This document shows, piece by piece, positions 8,821 through 18,027 of a stretch of 64,000 nucleotides of DNA (position 1 is the stretch's first letter; each line of letters opens with the position of its first letter). This DNA is from Kumtagia sp963829135 (GTDB taxonomy: Bacteria; Pseudomonadota; Alphaproteobacteria; Rhizobiales; Rhizobiaceae): the NCBI GenBank assembly GCA_963829135.1, contig CAWHHO010000006.1, positions 675,110 to 739,109 of the forward strand, read 5' to 3'. The notes under the pieces were generated by a model. The model worked only from the letters and a program-made list of their open reading frames with translations, had not been told where the DNA came from and did no database searches. A program made the translations under genes and the position numbers.

Positions 8821-8858
8821 GCGACATTTCTACTTTGCAGAGCGAGCGACATTTCTAC
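8821..8858. repeat. Right terminal repeat of the IS with doubled 13-mer
   Basis: The right inverted repeat is 8821-8851. The motif GCGACATTTCTAC occurs twice in direct orientation, at 8821-8833 and 8846-8858, 25 bp apart, so the second copy reaches past the inverted repeat. Paired copies like this are probably transposase-binding sites. Confidence 0.75.
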
Positions 8859-8946
8859 ATCGCCGCCACATTGGAGCGGCTACATGGCGACAGTTGAGCA
8901 ATTAGGATGCGACAGTCCCCGACTTTCACAGCTCTGACGGCTCGCC

Positions 8947-8982
8947 AACACGAAGCTGGAAAGGAACACGAAGCTGGAAGGC
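8947..8982. repeat. Two-copy 18-bp tandem repeat
   Basis: The 15-mer AACACGAAGCTGGAA occurs at 8947-8961 and 8965-8979, with the following A/G bases also shared, giving a period of 18 bp. It is non-coding and no function can be assigned. Confidence 0.7.
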
Positions 8983-9031
8983 TTGCGGCTACAATCCAGG
9001 CGTCACGGAGCCGTTATGCCTTGCCGCGAAC

Positions 9032-9817
9032 TTAAACGCGCGCTTCAGCCACGAGGTCAGCTGATTGATCGGTCTGGCACTTTGAACCAATGATTTTTTT
9101 GAGCAATCCGTAGAACCAGTCAGCTTGAGCACGATCAGCCCCGTACATTATTCGATCCTGTTCTTCGCGTGACTGAACGCCCGGTTTGCCAAAGAAGCCA
9201 TCAAGTGCTGTCTGCATGCGGCGGAACCCCTCGATTGTCACCTCGGGATGAGCTTGGAATGCGAAGGTGCTCTCCCCATAACTGAAGGCTTGGTTCGGAT
9301 AGAGATCGCTCGATGCCAGGTGTATTGCGCCGGCTGGCATATCGAATGTGTGGAAGTGGGCTTGCGCGACATGCAGCGAGCTCGGGAGAACGGCACGGCC
9401 CGCTTCCGTTGGTCGCAATTCGTAGTATCCGAACTCTTGAACGCCCGAAGACGGCGGTCCCACCTGGGCACCAAGGGTATGGGCGATCTGCTGCGCGCCC
9501 AGGCAGAGGCCGAGCAATGGCACGCCCTGCTTGATGCAGGCCTCGATCCAGCGCGCCTCCTCTCTGAGGAAAGGATACCTGATTGTCTCGTAAGCCTCGA
9601 ACCTGCCACCGAAAATGATGCTGGCTGCAACATCATCCTCCGGCGCTCCCAATGCGTCTCCGTCAAACGGGTGGCGATAATCGAGTTCAAATCCATGCCG
9701 AGTTCCAAAAACGGAAACCCGATCGTCGCGCGGACCGCGGTCATGACAGACCAAGATCAACCGGCGCTTCTCCGGTTCAGTGGCCATCCCTAAGCCCATG
9801 TGTTGGCAATAAGGCAC
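9032..9817 (-). CDS. Class I glutamine amidotransferase domain protein
   Basis: A 261-residue GMP-synthase-like glutaminase, or about 251 aa if it starts at the ATG at 9787 (MATEPEKRRLILVCHDRG). The upstream candidates are GTG 9817 and ATG 9799, and no ribosome site clearly decides between them. The nucleophile is the Cys in LLGLCLGAQQIA, and the catalytic His and Glu are in FQAHPEVTIEGF. No synthase domain is attached. Stand-alone proteins of this kind release ammonia from glutamine or hydrolyse gamma-glutamyl compounds; the partner here is unknown. It lies next to the IS with the GFA protein on the same strand, which suggests accessory DNA between the tatD operon and mazG. Confidence 0.85.
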   Translation of the reverse strand: MPYCQHMGLGMATEPEKRRLILVCHDRGPRDDRVSVFGTRHGFELDYRHPFDGDALGAPEDDVAASIIFGGRFEAYETIRYPFLREEARWIEACIKQGVPLLGLCLGAQQIAHTLGAQVGPPSSGVQEFGYYELRPTEAGRAVLPSSLHVAQAHFHTFDMPAGAIHLASSDLYPNQAFSYGESTFAFQAHPEVTIEGFRRMQTALDGFFGKPGVQSREEQDRIMYGADRAQADWFYGLLKKIIGSKCQTDQSADLVAEARV

Positions 9818-9924
9818 ATGTCGCCGTCGCCTCCCTATCTTGCTTTAGCATTAGATATGTCGGGAAAAAGCCACTGCATCAATTGAAATTGACGGACCCT
9901 CTTCCTGCGGCCGCGATGGACGAT

Positions 9925-10317
9925 CTATTCCTCAAAGCGACCAATGGCGTCCCGATCGCGGTCATAGCGGCATGCCAGCGGGAACGGTGGCAACCAGGAC
10001 TCGCGACGGATAATCCAGCTTTCATAGGTTGGCATCAGTTGGTCAGGCGCATCCAGAGATCCCAGGTGCACTTCAATTTCGTTCGCGGTGCGTGCGAACA
10101 CGGATGAGCCGCAGCGGGGACAGAAGAACCGCCCGGCGTAGTCGCGCGTTTCGCCACTGATCATCACTGCATTCTCAGGGAAAACCGCGGCTGCGTAGAA
10201 AAGAGCGCCATGATGCTTGCGGCAGTCCAGGCAGTGACAAATGCCGACCCGGTATGGGCGTCCCGATGCCACAATTCGGACGCTGCCGCACAGGCAACCG
10301 CCCTTGAATTGGTCCAT
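9925..10317 (-). CDS. GFA/CENP-V-family zinc protein
   Basis: A 130-residue protein of the Gfa fold (PF04828). The zinc ligands follow the family pattern: GGCLCGSV near the N-terminus, CHCLDCRK, and FCPRCGSSVF. The founding member was reported to speed glutathione-formaldehyde adduct formation, but most relatives have no proven activity, so only the fold and metal binding are claimed. It is 107 bp upstream of the amidotransferase in the direction of transcription and could share its transcript. Confidence 0.9.
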   Translation of the reverse strand: MDQFKGGCLCGSVRIVASGRPYRVGICHCLDCRKHHGALFYAAAVFPENAVMISGETRDYAGRFFCPRCGSSVFARTANEIEVHLGSLDAPDQLMPTYESWIIRRESWLPPFPLACRYDRDRDAIGRFEE

Positions 10318-10539
10318 GCCGCGTCTCCTTCAATATCACGGTCGGAGTTGGCTACAACGAATGGCAATGTCATTGCAATTGCCCGGCTGCGAGGACCCCG
10401 AACGAGAACGCCCCGTTGTGACTACGCGCGGACGAGTGGCGTGATCGATCCCTGCGCTGCGATGTGATGCTTGTGGATAAGAACCACCAACTGCACCGTA
10501 TCCATAGGCCGTCATTCCGGGGCGGTCTAATCTCCCCTC

Positions 10540-11364
10540 ATGCACCCATCGCGCGACATCTCCCGTCTCATTGAGATCATGGCGGCGCTGAGAACCCCTG
10601 TCACCGGCTGTCCGTGGGATCTCGAGCAGAACTTCCGCACGATCGCGCCATACACGATCGAGGAAGCATACGAGGTTGCCGATGCAATCGCTCGCACGGA
10701 TTTGGATGACCTTCGCGAAGAACTCGGCGATCTGCTCCTGCAAGTTGTCTATCATGCCCGGATGGCTGAGGAAGTCGGTGAGTTCACATTTGGCGATGTC
10801 GTCGAAGGCATCACCCGCAAGATGATACGGCGCCATCCGCATGTCTTTGGCGACGCCAAGGCCCGCAGTGCCGGAATGGCAAAGGGCATGTGGGAAAAGA
10901 TCAAAGCTGAGGAGAAGGCCGACAAGCGCGCAGCCAGACTGGCCCGTGGCGCCGACCCGGAAGACAATGGAGCGGGTTTTCTCGATAGCGTTCCCTTAGC
11001 CCTTCCCGCACTTACCCGCGCGCTGAAACTTCAGGAGAAGGCCGCGCGCGTCGGCTTCGATTGGGCGGACGCAGCGCCGATCCTCGACAAGATTGAGGAG
11101 GAAATAAACGAACTGCGAGAGGCAATCGCGACTAAGGATAAGGTCGCCAGCGAGGACGAGTTTGGCGACGTACTGTTTGCGCTGGTTAATTTCGGCCGGC
11201 ATTTGAAGTTGGATCCGGAGGCTGCGCTAAGCGGAACGAACGACAAGTTCCGCACGCGCTTTCACGCCGTCGAGGCGTCGCTGCGTGCCGAGGGACGGAC
11301 GCTTGAGGCGGCTAGTCTTGAGGAGATGGAGGAGAAGTGGCAGCAGGCCAAGGCGATACGGTGA
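10540..11364 (+). CDS. mazG: Nucleoside triphosphate pyrophosphohydrolase MazG
   Basis: Hydrolyses NTPs, including non-canonical ones, to NMP and PPi as a house-cleaning enzyme. The 274-residue protein has the two tandem MazG domains of the long form. The first carries EEAYEVADAI and REELGDLLLQVVYHARM (about residues 45-80); the second carries EEINELREAI and EDEFGDVLFALVNFGRH (about 186-226). These are the EExxE and ExxD metal motifs. It converges on hflX, with stops 10 bp apart. Confidence 0.96.
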   Translation: MHPSRDISRLIEIMAALRTPVTGCPWDLEQNFRTIAPYTIEEAYEVADAIARTDLDDLREELGDLLLQVVYHARMAEEVGEFTFGDVVEGITRKMIRRHPHVFGDAKARSAGMAKGMWEKIKAEEKADKRAARLARGADPEDNGAGFLDSVPLALPALTRALKLQEKAARVGFDWADAAPILDKIEEEINELREAIATKDKVASEDEFGDVLFALVNFGRHLKLDPEAALSGTNDKFRTRFHAVEASLRAEGRTLEAASLEEMEEKWQQAKAIR

Positions 11365-11374
11365 TACATAGCGG

Positions 11375-12781
11375 CTAGTTGCCGTCCGCTGCCCCGCTGC
11401 GTGCTTTTAGACGGCCCTCGATCTCATCGCGCGCGGTTCTTGTCGCCTTAAGATGGAGCGTGACGCTGCCGTCTTCATTGTCGTTCCGGGAAACCACGTC
11501 GCCGTTTCGATAGATCCAGTCGACCTGTCCAAGCTGTGCCGGCGCAATTGTGACGTCCATTTCACCGAGCGCACCCGAAACTCGCTGTTCGACCATTTCT
11601 GCCAGCGTGTCTACGCCCTCGCCCGTTATTGCGGAGATGGCAATTGGCGGGCCGTCCTTATGCGATTGCGCCTCGTCGAGAAGCCTTTGGCGGTTTGCCT
11701 CATCCAGCCTGTCGATCTTGTTCCAGACCTCGATGATATGACCACGGTCAGCTATGTCCACACCCAGATCGTCCAGAATGCGTTCGACATCCTCCGCCTG
11801 CGCGGCCGTGTCCGGATCGGAGATATCGCGGAGATGGATCACTAGGTCGGCCTCGATCACCTCTTCCAAAGTAGCGCGGAAGGCCGCCACGAGATGTGTC
11901 GGCAGATCGGAAATGAATCCGACCGTATCCGACAGAATAGCCGTCGTGCCATGCGGCAGTCGCACGCGACGCAACGTTGGGTCCAGTGTTGCAAAGAGCA
12001 TGTTCTCGGCTAGAACCCCCGCCCCTGTCAGGTGGTTGAACAAGGTTGACTTGCCCGCGTTGGTGTAGCCAACAATTGCGACCACCGGAAACGGGACCTT
12101 GCGGCGTTTGGCGCGATGCAGATCGCGTGTGCGCCGCACCTGCTCCAGTTCCTTCTTCAACCGGATGATCTTGTCCTGCAGGGCTCGACGGTCGGCCTCG
12201 ATCTGCGTTTCGCCAGGGCCGCCGAGGAAGCCTGCGCCGCCTCGTTGGCGCTCTAGGTGGGTCCAGCTGCGGACGAGGCGGCCTTTCTGATACGAAAGGT
12301 GAGCCAGTTCGACCTGAAGCGTGCCCTCCTTGGTTCGCGCGCGTCGACCGAAGATCTCAAGGATCAGCCCGGTGCGGTCGAGCACTTTTGCATTAGTTTC
12401 CCTTTCGAGATTGCGCTGTTGAACGGGCGTCAGCGGGTGATCAACGATGACGAGCCCGGCATCGGTTTCCTTGACGATTTCAGCCAGTTCCTCGACCTTG
12501 CCGCTGCCAAGCAGAGTTGCGGGACGGGGATCGTTGACGGTAACCGCCGCGGAATAGGTGATCTCCAGATCGATAGCGCCCGCGAGGCCGATCGCCTCTT
12601 CCAGTCTCGCTTCGGCGGAGCGGGTTAGTCGCGGCCGGTGCCGGTCGTCATCGGCATTCCTCGCCGGCGGCAAAATCGGAACGATAACCACGGCGCGCGC
12701 GGTCGCTTTCGTCCCTTGCGAAAGTGCTGTGCCCTCGGCTTGTCCAGGCGACCCGCGACCCGGGGATGATTGCTTGGTCAA
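11375..12781 (-). CDS. hflX: Ribosome-associated GTPase HflX
   Basis: A 468-residue GTPase that binds the 50S subunit; family members split stalled or idle ribosomes under stress. After a divergent N-terminus there is the HflX domain (YQKGRLVRSWTHLERQRGG and GGPGETQIE are its signatures). The G domain follows with GYTNAGKST (G1), LSDTVGFI (G3) and NKID (G4). The start is a TTG immediately after the hfq stop, with no intergenic base, so it should be translationally coupled to hfq. A later start is possible because the first 30 residues are poorly conserved. Confidence 0.95.
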   Translation of the reverse strand: MTKQSSPGRGSPGQAEGTALSQGTKATARAVVIVPILPPARNADDDRHRPRLTRSAEARLEEAIGLAGAIDLEITYSAAVTVNDPRPATLLGSGKVEELAEIVKETDAGLVIVDHPLTPVQQRNLERETNAKVLDRTGLILEIFGRRARTKEGTLQVELAHLSYQKGRLVRSWTHLERQRGGAGFLGGPGETQIEADRRALQDKIIRLKKELEQVRRTRDLHRAKRRKVPFPVVAIVGYTNAGKSTLFNHLTGAGVLAENMLFATLDPTLRRVRLPHGTTAILSDTVGFISDLPTHLVAAFRATLEEVIEADLVIHLRDISDPDTAAQAEDVERILDDLGVDIADRGHIIEVWNKIDRLDEANRQRLLDEAQSHKDGPPIAISAITGEGVDTLAEMVEQRVSGALGEMDVTIAPAQLGQVDWIYRNGDVVSRNDNEDGSVTLHLKATRTARDEIEGRLKARSGAADGN

Positions 12782-13021
12782 TCAGGCGCTTTCTTCGGCC
12801 TCAAACATCTGCACTGGCTGGCTCGGCATGATGGTCGATATAGCATGCTTGTAGACCAGCTGCGAATGGCCGTCGCGGCGCAAAAGCACGCAGAAGTTGT
12901 CGAATGAGGTTACGACGCCGGTCAGCTTCACGCCGTTGATCAGGAAAATCGTGAGTGGGTTCTTTGTCTTGCGAACCGAATTCAGGAACAAGTCCTGGAG
13001 ATTCTGCGAACGTTCCGCCAT
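12782..13021 (-). CDS. hfq: RNA chaperone Hfq
   Basis: A 79-residue Sm-like hexameric protein that pairs small RNAs with mRNAs. The Sm1 region (QDLFLNSVRKTKNPLTIFLINGVKL) and the Sm2 motif YKHAISTI are intact. The C-terminal tail is very short, as is usual in Alphaproteobacteria. hflX follows directly. The link fits the conserved hfq-hflX pairing. Confidence 0.98.
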   Translation of the reverse strand: MAERSQNLQDLFLNSVRKTKNPLTIFLINGVKLTGVVTSFDNFCVLLRRDGHSQLVYKHAISTIMPSQPVQMFEAEESA

Positions 13022-13163
13022 CTTATTTTTCTTTCGCCGGTCCCCTCGGAGATGCAGGCCAGTGCGCCAAATTTAGCCGCACCTGTCAAGCGCACAAACC
13101 CCACGCATGCCTTATGACAAGCGCATCGAGACGAATTGAGTTTCCCTACTTATGTCGCGGTTA

Positions 13164-14027
13164 TCAGGCTAAGCGCTTTTCCGCAACGTCAAAAAAGGCA
13201 CTGCGCAGTGAAAGCGCGATTGAGCCCGGATGCCCGTTGGCGACGGGCGCGCCATCGATCGCAACCACCGGCATGACAACCGTTGTCGCCGCAGTGATGA
13301 AGGCTTCGCGCGCGGCCATTGCCTCGGCGACAGTGAAGCCGCGCTCCTCGATCGTCAGCCCGAGCGAGCGACAAACGTCAAACAGAGTGGTCCGGGTGAT
13401 GCCGCGCAGGATTCCATATTCTGCGGGCCTGGTAACCAGGATGCCGTCCGTCGTAACGATCCAGGCGTTCGTCGCTGCACCCTCCTTGACCATACCGTCG
13501 GTGTCGACGAACCAAGCTTCCTGGGCGCCCGCTTCTTTTGCCTGCTGTCGCGCCAGCACGTTGGGCAGAAGTCCCACCGACTTGATGTCCACTCGGTCCC
13601 AGCGATTTTCCGGAACGGTGATAACGTTCAAGCCTTTCTCGGCGCGTTTCAAAGCAGCCTCGGGGTCGGTGCGTTTCGACGTAACGACCAGCGCCGGGCG
13701 TACGTCCGCCGATGGAAACACATGGTCGCGCGGTGCCACCCCTCGCGTGACCTGTAGATAGACCAGCCCGTTGCGCACGCGATTGCGGCGCACGACCTCC
13801 CCCATCACGATCTCCAGCGCCTTGCGCGTGATCGGCCAGCCGATGGAAAGTTCGCGGAGCGAACGATCGAGCCGGTTCAAATGTCCCGTCATGTCCACGA
13901 TGTAGCCTCGCGCGACCTCGCAGACTTCGTAGACGCCATCGGCGAACTGATAGCCACGATCCTCAATGTGGACCGCCGCGTTTGAGTGTGCGACGTAACG
14001 TCCGTTCACATAGGCTATGCGCGGCAT
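13164..14027 (-). CDS. dat: D-amino-acid aminotransferase (class IV PLP)
   Basis: A 287-residue fold-type IV PLP enzyme that moves amino groups between D-amino acids and 2-oxo acids. DIKSVGLLPNVLARQQA holds the PLP-binding lysine and the signature of the D-alanine transaminase branch; EGAATNAWIV and GITRTTLFDV are further family blocks. The DRGYQFADGVYEV opening is typical. The branch call over branched-chain aminotransferase rests on IKSVGLLPN. It lies between ntrX and hfq on the same strand, a position common in rhizobia. Confidence 0.9.
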   Translation of the reverse strand: MPRIAYVNGRYVAHSNAAVHIEDRGYQFADGVYEVCEVARGYIVDMTGHLNRLDRSLRELSIGWPITRKALEIVMGEVVRRNRVRNGLVYLQVTRGVAPRDHVFPSADVRPALVVTSKRTDPEAALKRAEKGLNVITVPENRWDRVDIKSVGLLPNVLARQQAKEAGAQEAWFVDTDGMVKEGAATNAWIVTTDGILVTRPAEYGILRGITRTTLFDVCRSLGLTIEERGFTVAEAMAAREAFITAATTVVMPVVAIDGAPVANGHPGSIALSLRSAFFDVAEKRLA

Positions 14028-14122
14028 GATGTGTTTCCTGGGTAATCCGAGGTTTAACTAGGCGAGATGATTAAAGGAGGAGGGTTGACCGAGCGCCGGA
14101 TCTCACGGCCTTTCGCAAAATG

Positions 14123-15484
14123 TCAAACGCCGAGCGACTTGAGCTTGCGGTGCAGTGCAGATCGCTCCATGCCGATGAACTCGGCGGTACGCGAGATATT
14201 GCCGCCGAACCGGTTGATCTGAGCAATCAGATATTCCTTCTCGAACATTTCGCGCGCCTCGCGCAACGGTAGCGCCATAATGTGGTGGTCCGACTGGCTC
14301 GGCGTCCGTGGCATTACGTCGCCGATCTCCGCTGGCAACAAGTCTGCCGAAATAGGCTCGTCGACATCATCGCTGCGCACCAAAATCATCAGGCGTTCAA
14401 TATTGTTGCGCAGTTGCCGGACGTTCCCGGGCCAGTTATGCGCTTGAAGGACCGCCATGGCATCGTCGGCAATTCGGCGTGGCTTGATACCGGCAGTTCG
14501 GGCATATTGCTTCATGAAGCCGTCGACCAGATAGGGAATGTCCTCCCGCCTTTCGGCCAGGCCGGGGACCAATACCGGCACCACTGCCAAGCGGTGGTAT
14601 AAATCCTCGCGGAAGCGCCCTTCGGCAATCATCCCCTCGAGGTTTTGGGCCGTCGACGATATGATGCGGACATCAACCTTGACCCGTTTGTTGCCCCCTA
14701 CCCGCTCGAACTGCTGTTCAACCAACACGCGCAGAATTTTCGCCTGCGTCTCACGCGGCATATCGGCGACTTCATCCAGATAGAGTATGCCTCGATGCGC
14801 CTCCTCCAATGCGCCCACCTTGCGCTCCGTGCCGTTCGATTCCGTACCGAAGAGCTCTATCTCCATGCGCTCCGGAGTGATCGTTGCAGCATTAAGGGTT
14901 ATGAACGGGCCCGTCTTGCGAGCAGAAGCAGCGTGGATAGCCCGCGCTACCTGTTCCTTGCCAGATCCCGAGGGTCCAATAATCATCACGCGGCTATTGG
15001 TCGGCGCTACGCGCTCGATCGTCTGCCGTAGCTGGCTCATCGCCGAGGACATGCCGATCAGCTCGGAACTATCCGTACTGCGGCTTTTAAGGTCGGAAAC
15101 CTCGCGCTTCAGTTTCGAGGTCTCAAGTGCCCGTTCGGCGACGAGAATCAGCCGGTCGGCCTTGAACGGCTTTTCGATGAAGTCGTATGCGCCGCGCCGG
15201 ATTGCTGACACGGCCGTCTCGATGTTGCCGTGCCCGGAGATCATAACCACCGGAAGACTAGGATGCATAACCCTGATTTCATCCAGCAGTGCGAGACCGT
15301 CCAGCCGCGAGCCCTGCAGCCAGATGTCGAGGAAAATCAGGCGTGGCACACGCTCAGCGATCTTGCCCAACGCGCTGTCGGCATCATGCGCCGTGCGGGT
15401 CTCATGGCCCTCATCGCTGAGGATGCCTGCGACCAACTCGCGAATGTCTTCTTCATCGTCGACGACAAGGATGTCAGATGCCAT
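14123..15484 (-). CDS. ntrX: Nitrogen response regulator NtrX
   Basis: A 453-residue response regulator partnered with NtrY. The receiver domain (1-120) has the DDEED pocket and the phospho-acceptor in LIFLDIW. The AAA+ domain starts at about residue 145 with GPSGSGKE as Walker A and GILYLDEVADM as Walker B. The loop where sigma-54 activators have GAFTGA reads ELFGTESNGTERKVGALEEA, so the sigma-54 contact motif is missing, as known for NtrX of this group. A Fis-type helix-turn-helix (NISRTAEFIGMERSALHRKLKSLGV) closes the protein. The start overlaps the ntrY end by 11 bp. Confidence 0.97.
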   Translation of the reverse strand: MASDILVVDDEEDIRELVAGILSDEGHETRTAHDADSALGKIAERVPRLIFLDIWLQGSRLDGLALLDEIRVMHPSLPVVMISGHGNIETAVSAIRRGAYDFIEKPFKADRLILVAERALETSKLKREVSDLKSRSTDSSELIGMSSAMSQLRQTIERVAPTNSRVMIIGPSGSGKEQVARAIHAASARKTGPFITLNAATITPERMEIELFGTESNGTERKVGALEEAHRGILYLDEVADMPRETQAKILRVLVEQQFERVGGNKRVKVDVRIISSTAQNLEGMIAEGRFREDLYHRLAVVPVLVPGLAERREDIPYLVDGFMKQYARTAGIKPRRIADDAMAVLQAHNWPGNVRQLRNNIERLMILVRSDDVDEPISADLLPAEIGDVMPRTPSQSDHHIMALPLREAREMFEKEYLIAQINRFGGNISRTAEFIGMERSALHRKLKSLGV

Positions 15485-17768
15485 TCCCGACCCTTACAGT
15501 TTCTCGTTGTTGTTCCAAAGGCGCGCTGTGACTTCTGGGTTCTTCAGCCGCCGAACTTCCAAGAAAAAACATGCTGACCATCGCGCCCCTCCCACCGTGG
15601 AAATGTGGCGGAGCGTCATGAAGTTCCAAGCGGCCACCATGATCTTCTACGATCTTCTTGACGATCGCCAAGCCGAGCCCGGTACCCTTCTCCCGGGTTG
15701 TCATATAGGGCTCCAGAAGACGTTGCCGGTTTTCCCCCGGCAGGCCCTTGCCGTTGTCCATAACGTCTACTCGGAACATGCCGTCCTGAGCTCTTGCAGC
15801 TATGCGCACGACACCGGGCACGCCGCCGCGATCGTCAGCCGCGTCGATCGCTTCGGTGGCATTCTTGATGACGTTGCCAAATGCCTGGCCCAACAACCGG
15901 CTGTCGAATTTGCCTTTCAGCGATTCGGTTCCGTAGTCGCGTTCGAAGCTGATATCCGAGCGGCTGACTTCTACAAGGAACACCGCCTCACGCAGCGCTT
16001 CGCGCAGGTCTATTTGCTTCATTTCCGGCTTCGGCATGCGCGCGAAGGCCGAGAACTCATCCACCATGCGTCCGATGTCGCCTACCTGGCGGATGATCGT
16101 CTCGGTACACTGGTCGAACACCTCGCGGTCTTCGGTGATCACCTTGCCGTAGCGCCGCCTTATGCGCTCCGCGGACAGCTGAATCGGAGTCAGCGGGTTC
16201 TTGATTTCATGGGCAATACGGCGTGCCACGTCGGCCCATGCAGAGGTACGCTGCGCCGTGACGAGATCGGTGATATCATCCACAGTCACGACAAATGACT
16301 GGTCGCCATCACCGGGATCGGCGCTTTCCAACGTAACCTGCACGCTGAATGTTCGTTCCGTGCCAGCCCGCGAGAACGCGACTTGTTCGCGATAGACAGG
16401 CTTTCCGGAACTGCGGCCTATCTCGAAGACCTTGCCGACATGCGGCAGCAGTTTGGAGAGGTTCTGGCCGATGGCCCTGATTGCTGAAATTCCAAGCATC
16501 GTTTCGCCCGAGCGGTTGACGATGGTGATTATCCCATTCGGATCGACGCCTATAACGCCGGCTGTGACGCCAGCCAGGACGGCTTCGGAAAACCGCCTGC
16601 GCTCATCGATCACGTCCTTCGCTGAGAGAATCTCGTTGCGCTGAGATTTCAGTTCCAGGATCATATTGTTGAACGTATCCCCCAATGACGCCACATCCCC
16701 GTCGGACGCACGAACCGGGACCGAAACATCAAGATTGCCAGTGGCGACCTCGTCGGCGGCACCGATCAGCTGACGAATAGGCCGGACAAGACGGTCGGCA
16801 ACCGCGATGCCCGTCCAGATGGCGGCGAGCACGATGACCAGTGTGACGCCGAGATACAGCAGAGCAAACGCAATCTGCGTGGTACGGCGGTTGGCTTCGA
16901 GGCCCCGATATGCGTCGGTATTTGCGGTCACGATCTGCCGCGCCTTGATGACCTGAGGATCGACCAGACGGATCGTGTAGAGGTAGGTATCGTCGAACTC
17001 CCGCAGCTTGACGACTGCCCCGACAATGTTGCGCCTGCCCGGTGGGATCAGGACCGGCTCGCCGTCGGCAGCGGTCTGCACCACCTCAACCGGCAATACC
17101 GGCATTTCAAAATCCGCGCCTGTTTCGGCGGTCATGATGAAGGAACCATCCGGTCGTATCAGGGCAGCGTGCGCGAGCGCGCGAGCCTTTGCCTGTCGGC
17201 TCAAAAAGTCACGAAACCCCGTACGATCCAGATTGTAGAGCGTTCGTGAGTTGGCCAGATCATAGGCCATCGAAAGCGTTGTTCCCTGCAGATTGCGGGC
17301 GTTCTCCATGACATAAGCTTCGGCTATCGACAGGGATTGGCTGACGATCGTCTTCGTTCGGATTTCAAACCAGCGATCGAGACCGATATCCAGTGTCACA
17401 GAGGCAAAGATCGCAACGATGATTGCCGGAATGGCAGCGACGACCGAGAACATGGCAACAATACGCACGTGCAGCCGCGATGCCGCTTTTCCACCCCTGC
17501 GCGCCACCAGGATGCGCCGAACCTCGCGGAAGATCAGGCCGATGAGGAACAGGACGAATGCGGAATTGATGGCAATGATCGAGACAAGTGTCGTAGGGTT
17601 GTCCGGTTCGATCGGCGTCGCACCGACGAGTACGGCAAACGACAGACCCGCCGTGACAAGCGCTCCAACGACCGCGACGATACCGGTGAAAGCAGCCAGC
17701 CGCCGTCCTTCGAAAGCACGAGGCTTCGGAAAAATCGGTCCTGTTGCTGTCGGTGAGTCGATTGCCAT
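15474..17768 (-). CDS. ntrY: Nitrogen-sensing histidine kinase NtrY
   Basis: A 764-residue membrane kinase. Hydrophobic spans near residues 28-50, 65-85 and 105-130 precede a periplasmic sensor region, followed by a span near 300-325, a HAMP segment (VADRLVRPIRQLIGAADEVATG), a PAS domain, and the kinase core. The H-box is ARRIAHEIKNPLTPIQL, the N-box NVIKNATEAIDAAD, and the G boxes DNGKGLP and GTGLGLAIVKKI. It probably phosphorylates NtrX. It lies downstream of ntrC in the same direction but behind a 259-bp gap, so it likely has its own promoter. Confidence 0.97.
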   Translation of the reverse strand: MAIDSPTATGPIFPKPRAFEGRRLAAFTGIVAVVGALVTAGLSFAVLVGATPIEPDNPTTLVSIIAINSAFVLFLIGLIFREVRRILVARRGGKAASRLHVRIVAMFSVVAAIPAIIVAIFASVTLDIGLDRWFEIRTKTIVSQSLSIAEAYVMENARNLQGTTLSMAYDLANSRTLYNLDRTGFRDFLSRQAKARALAHAALIRPDGSFIMTAETGADFEMPVLPVEVVQTAADGEPVLIPPGRRNIVGAVVKLREFDDTYLYTIRLVDPQVIKARQIVTANTDAYRGLEANRRTTQIAFALLYLGVTLVIVLAAIWTGIAVADRLVRPIRQLIGAADEVATGNLDVSVPVRASDGDVASLGDTFNNMILELKSQRNEILSAKDVIDERRRFSEAVLAGVTAGVIGVDPNGIITIVNRSGETMLGISAIRAIGQNLSKLLPHVGKVFEIGRSSGKPVYREQVAFSRAGTERTFSVQVTLESADPGDGDQSFVVTVDDITDLVTAQRTSAWADVARRIAHEIKNPLTPIQLSAERIRRRYGKVITEDREVFDQCTETIIRQVGDIGRMVDEFSAFARMPKPEMKQIDLREALREAVFLVEVSRSDISFERDYGTESLKGKFDSRLLGQAFGNVIKNATEAIDAADDRGGVPGVVRIAARAQDGMFRVDVMDNGKGLPGENRQRLLEPYMTTREKGTGLGLAIVKKIVEDHGGRLELHDAPPHFHGGRGAMVSMFFLGSSAAEEPRSHSAPLEQQRETVRVGNGI

Positions 17769-18027
17769 TCTGCTGTATCAGTTCCGCGAATGTGTTGGAT
17801 GTATGCAACGCATTGTGGCGATTATGCAACAAATCCGTGGCGCGCGAAACGTCATTCCCCAGAAATGCGCCTTTGATACGGCTGCGCCGGGATCAAATAC
17901 CGCGGAAGCCGGCTGATCGCCCCCGCAACTCGCGCATGCTCGGGCAATAGGGGCCATGGACGAGAAGGCCTTCCGCCCTGCGCCTACCAACACCGGCGGT
18001 GATCTGCGCGACACGGGCGCTCTGGCC
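17769..18027 (-). promoter_or_regulatory. ntrY upstream region with direct repeat
   Basis: The 259-bp gap between ntrC and ntrY. The octamer TATGCAAC occurs at 17802-17809 and 17823-17830, a period of 21 bp, which is two helical turns. The copies lie about 35-62 bp upstream of the ntrY start. This could be an operator for a regulator bound on one DNA face. It does not fit the NtrC consensus TGCACC-N5-GGTGCA. No gene is seen in the gap. Confidence 0.4.

Larger units (their letters stand above)
7201..8851 (+). mobile_element. ISNCY (IS1202-like) insertion sequence
   Basis: About 1.65 kb, bounded by inverted repeats and filled by one transposase gene. The left end starts TGTCCTG and the right end, read inward, starts TGTCGCTCG; both run into a shared 20-base block that differs at one position. 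No flanking target duplication is visible when the 25-30 bases on each side are compared. The element lies between the tatD/MBL operon and the accessory amidotransferase genes, 24 bp from the dif-like site. Confidence 0.85.
8658..9031. other. Right end of the IS and flanking non-coding DNA
   Basis: From 8658 to 8858 this is the 3' non-coding part of the insertion sequence. From 8859 to 9031 there is no gene; the only structure seen is the short tandem repeat at 8947-8982. Confidence 0.6.

Noticed and set aside
14787..16298. Plus-strand open frame of 503 codons over ntrX and ntrY
   Set aside because: Antisense shadow of two clearly recognised regulators.
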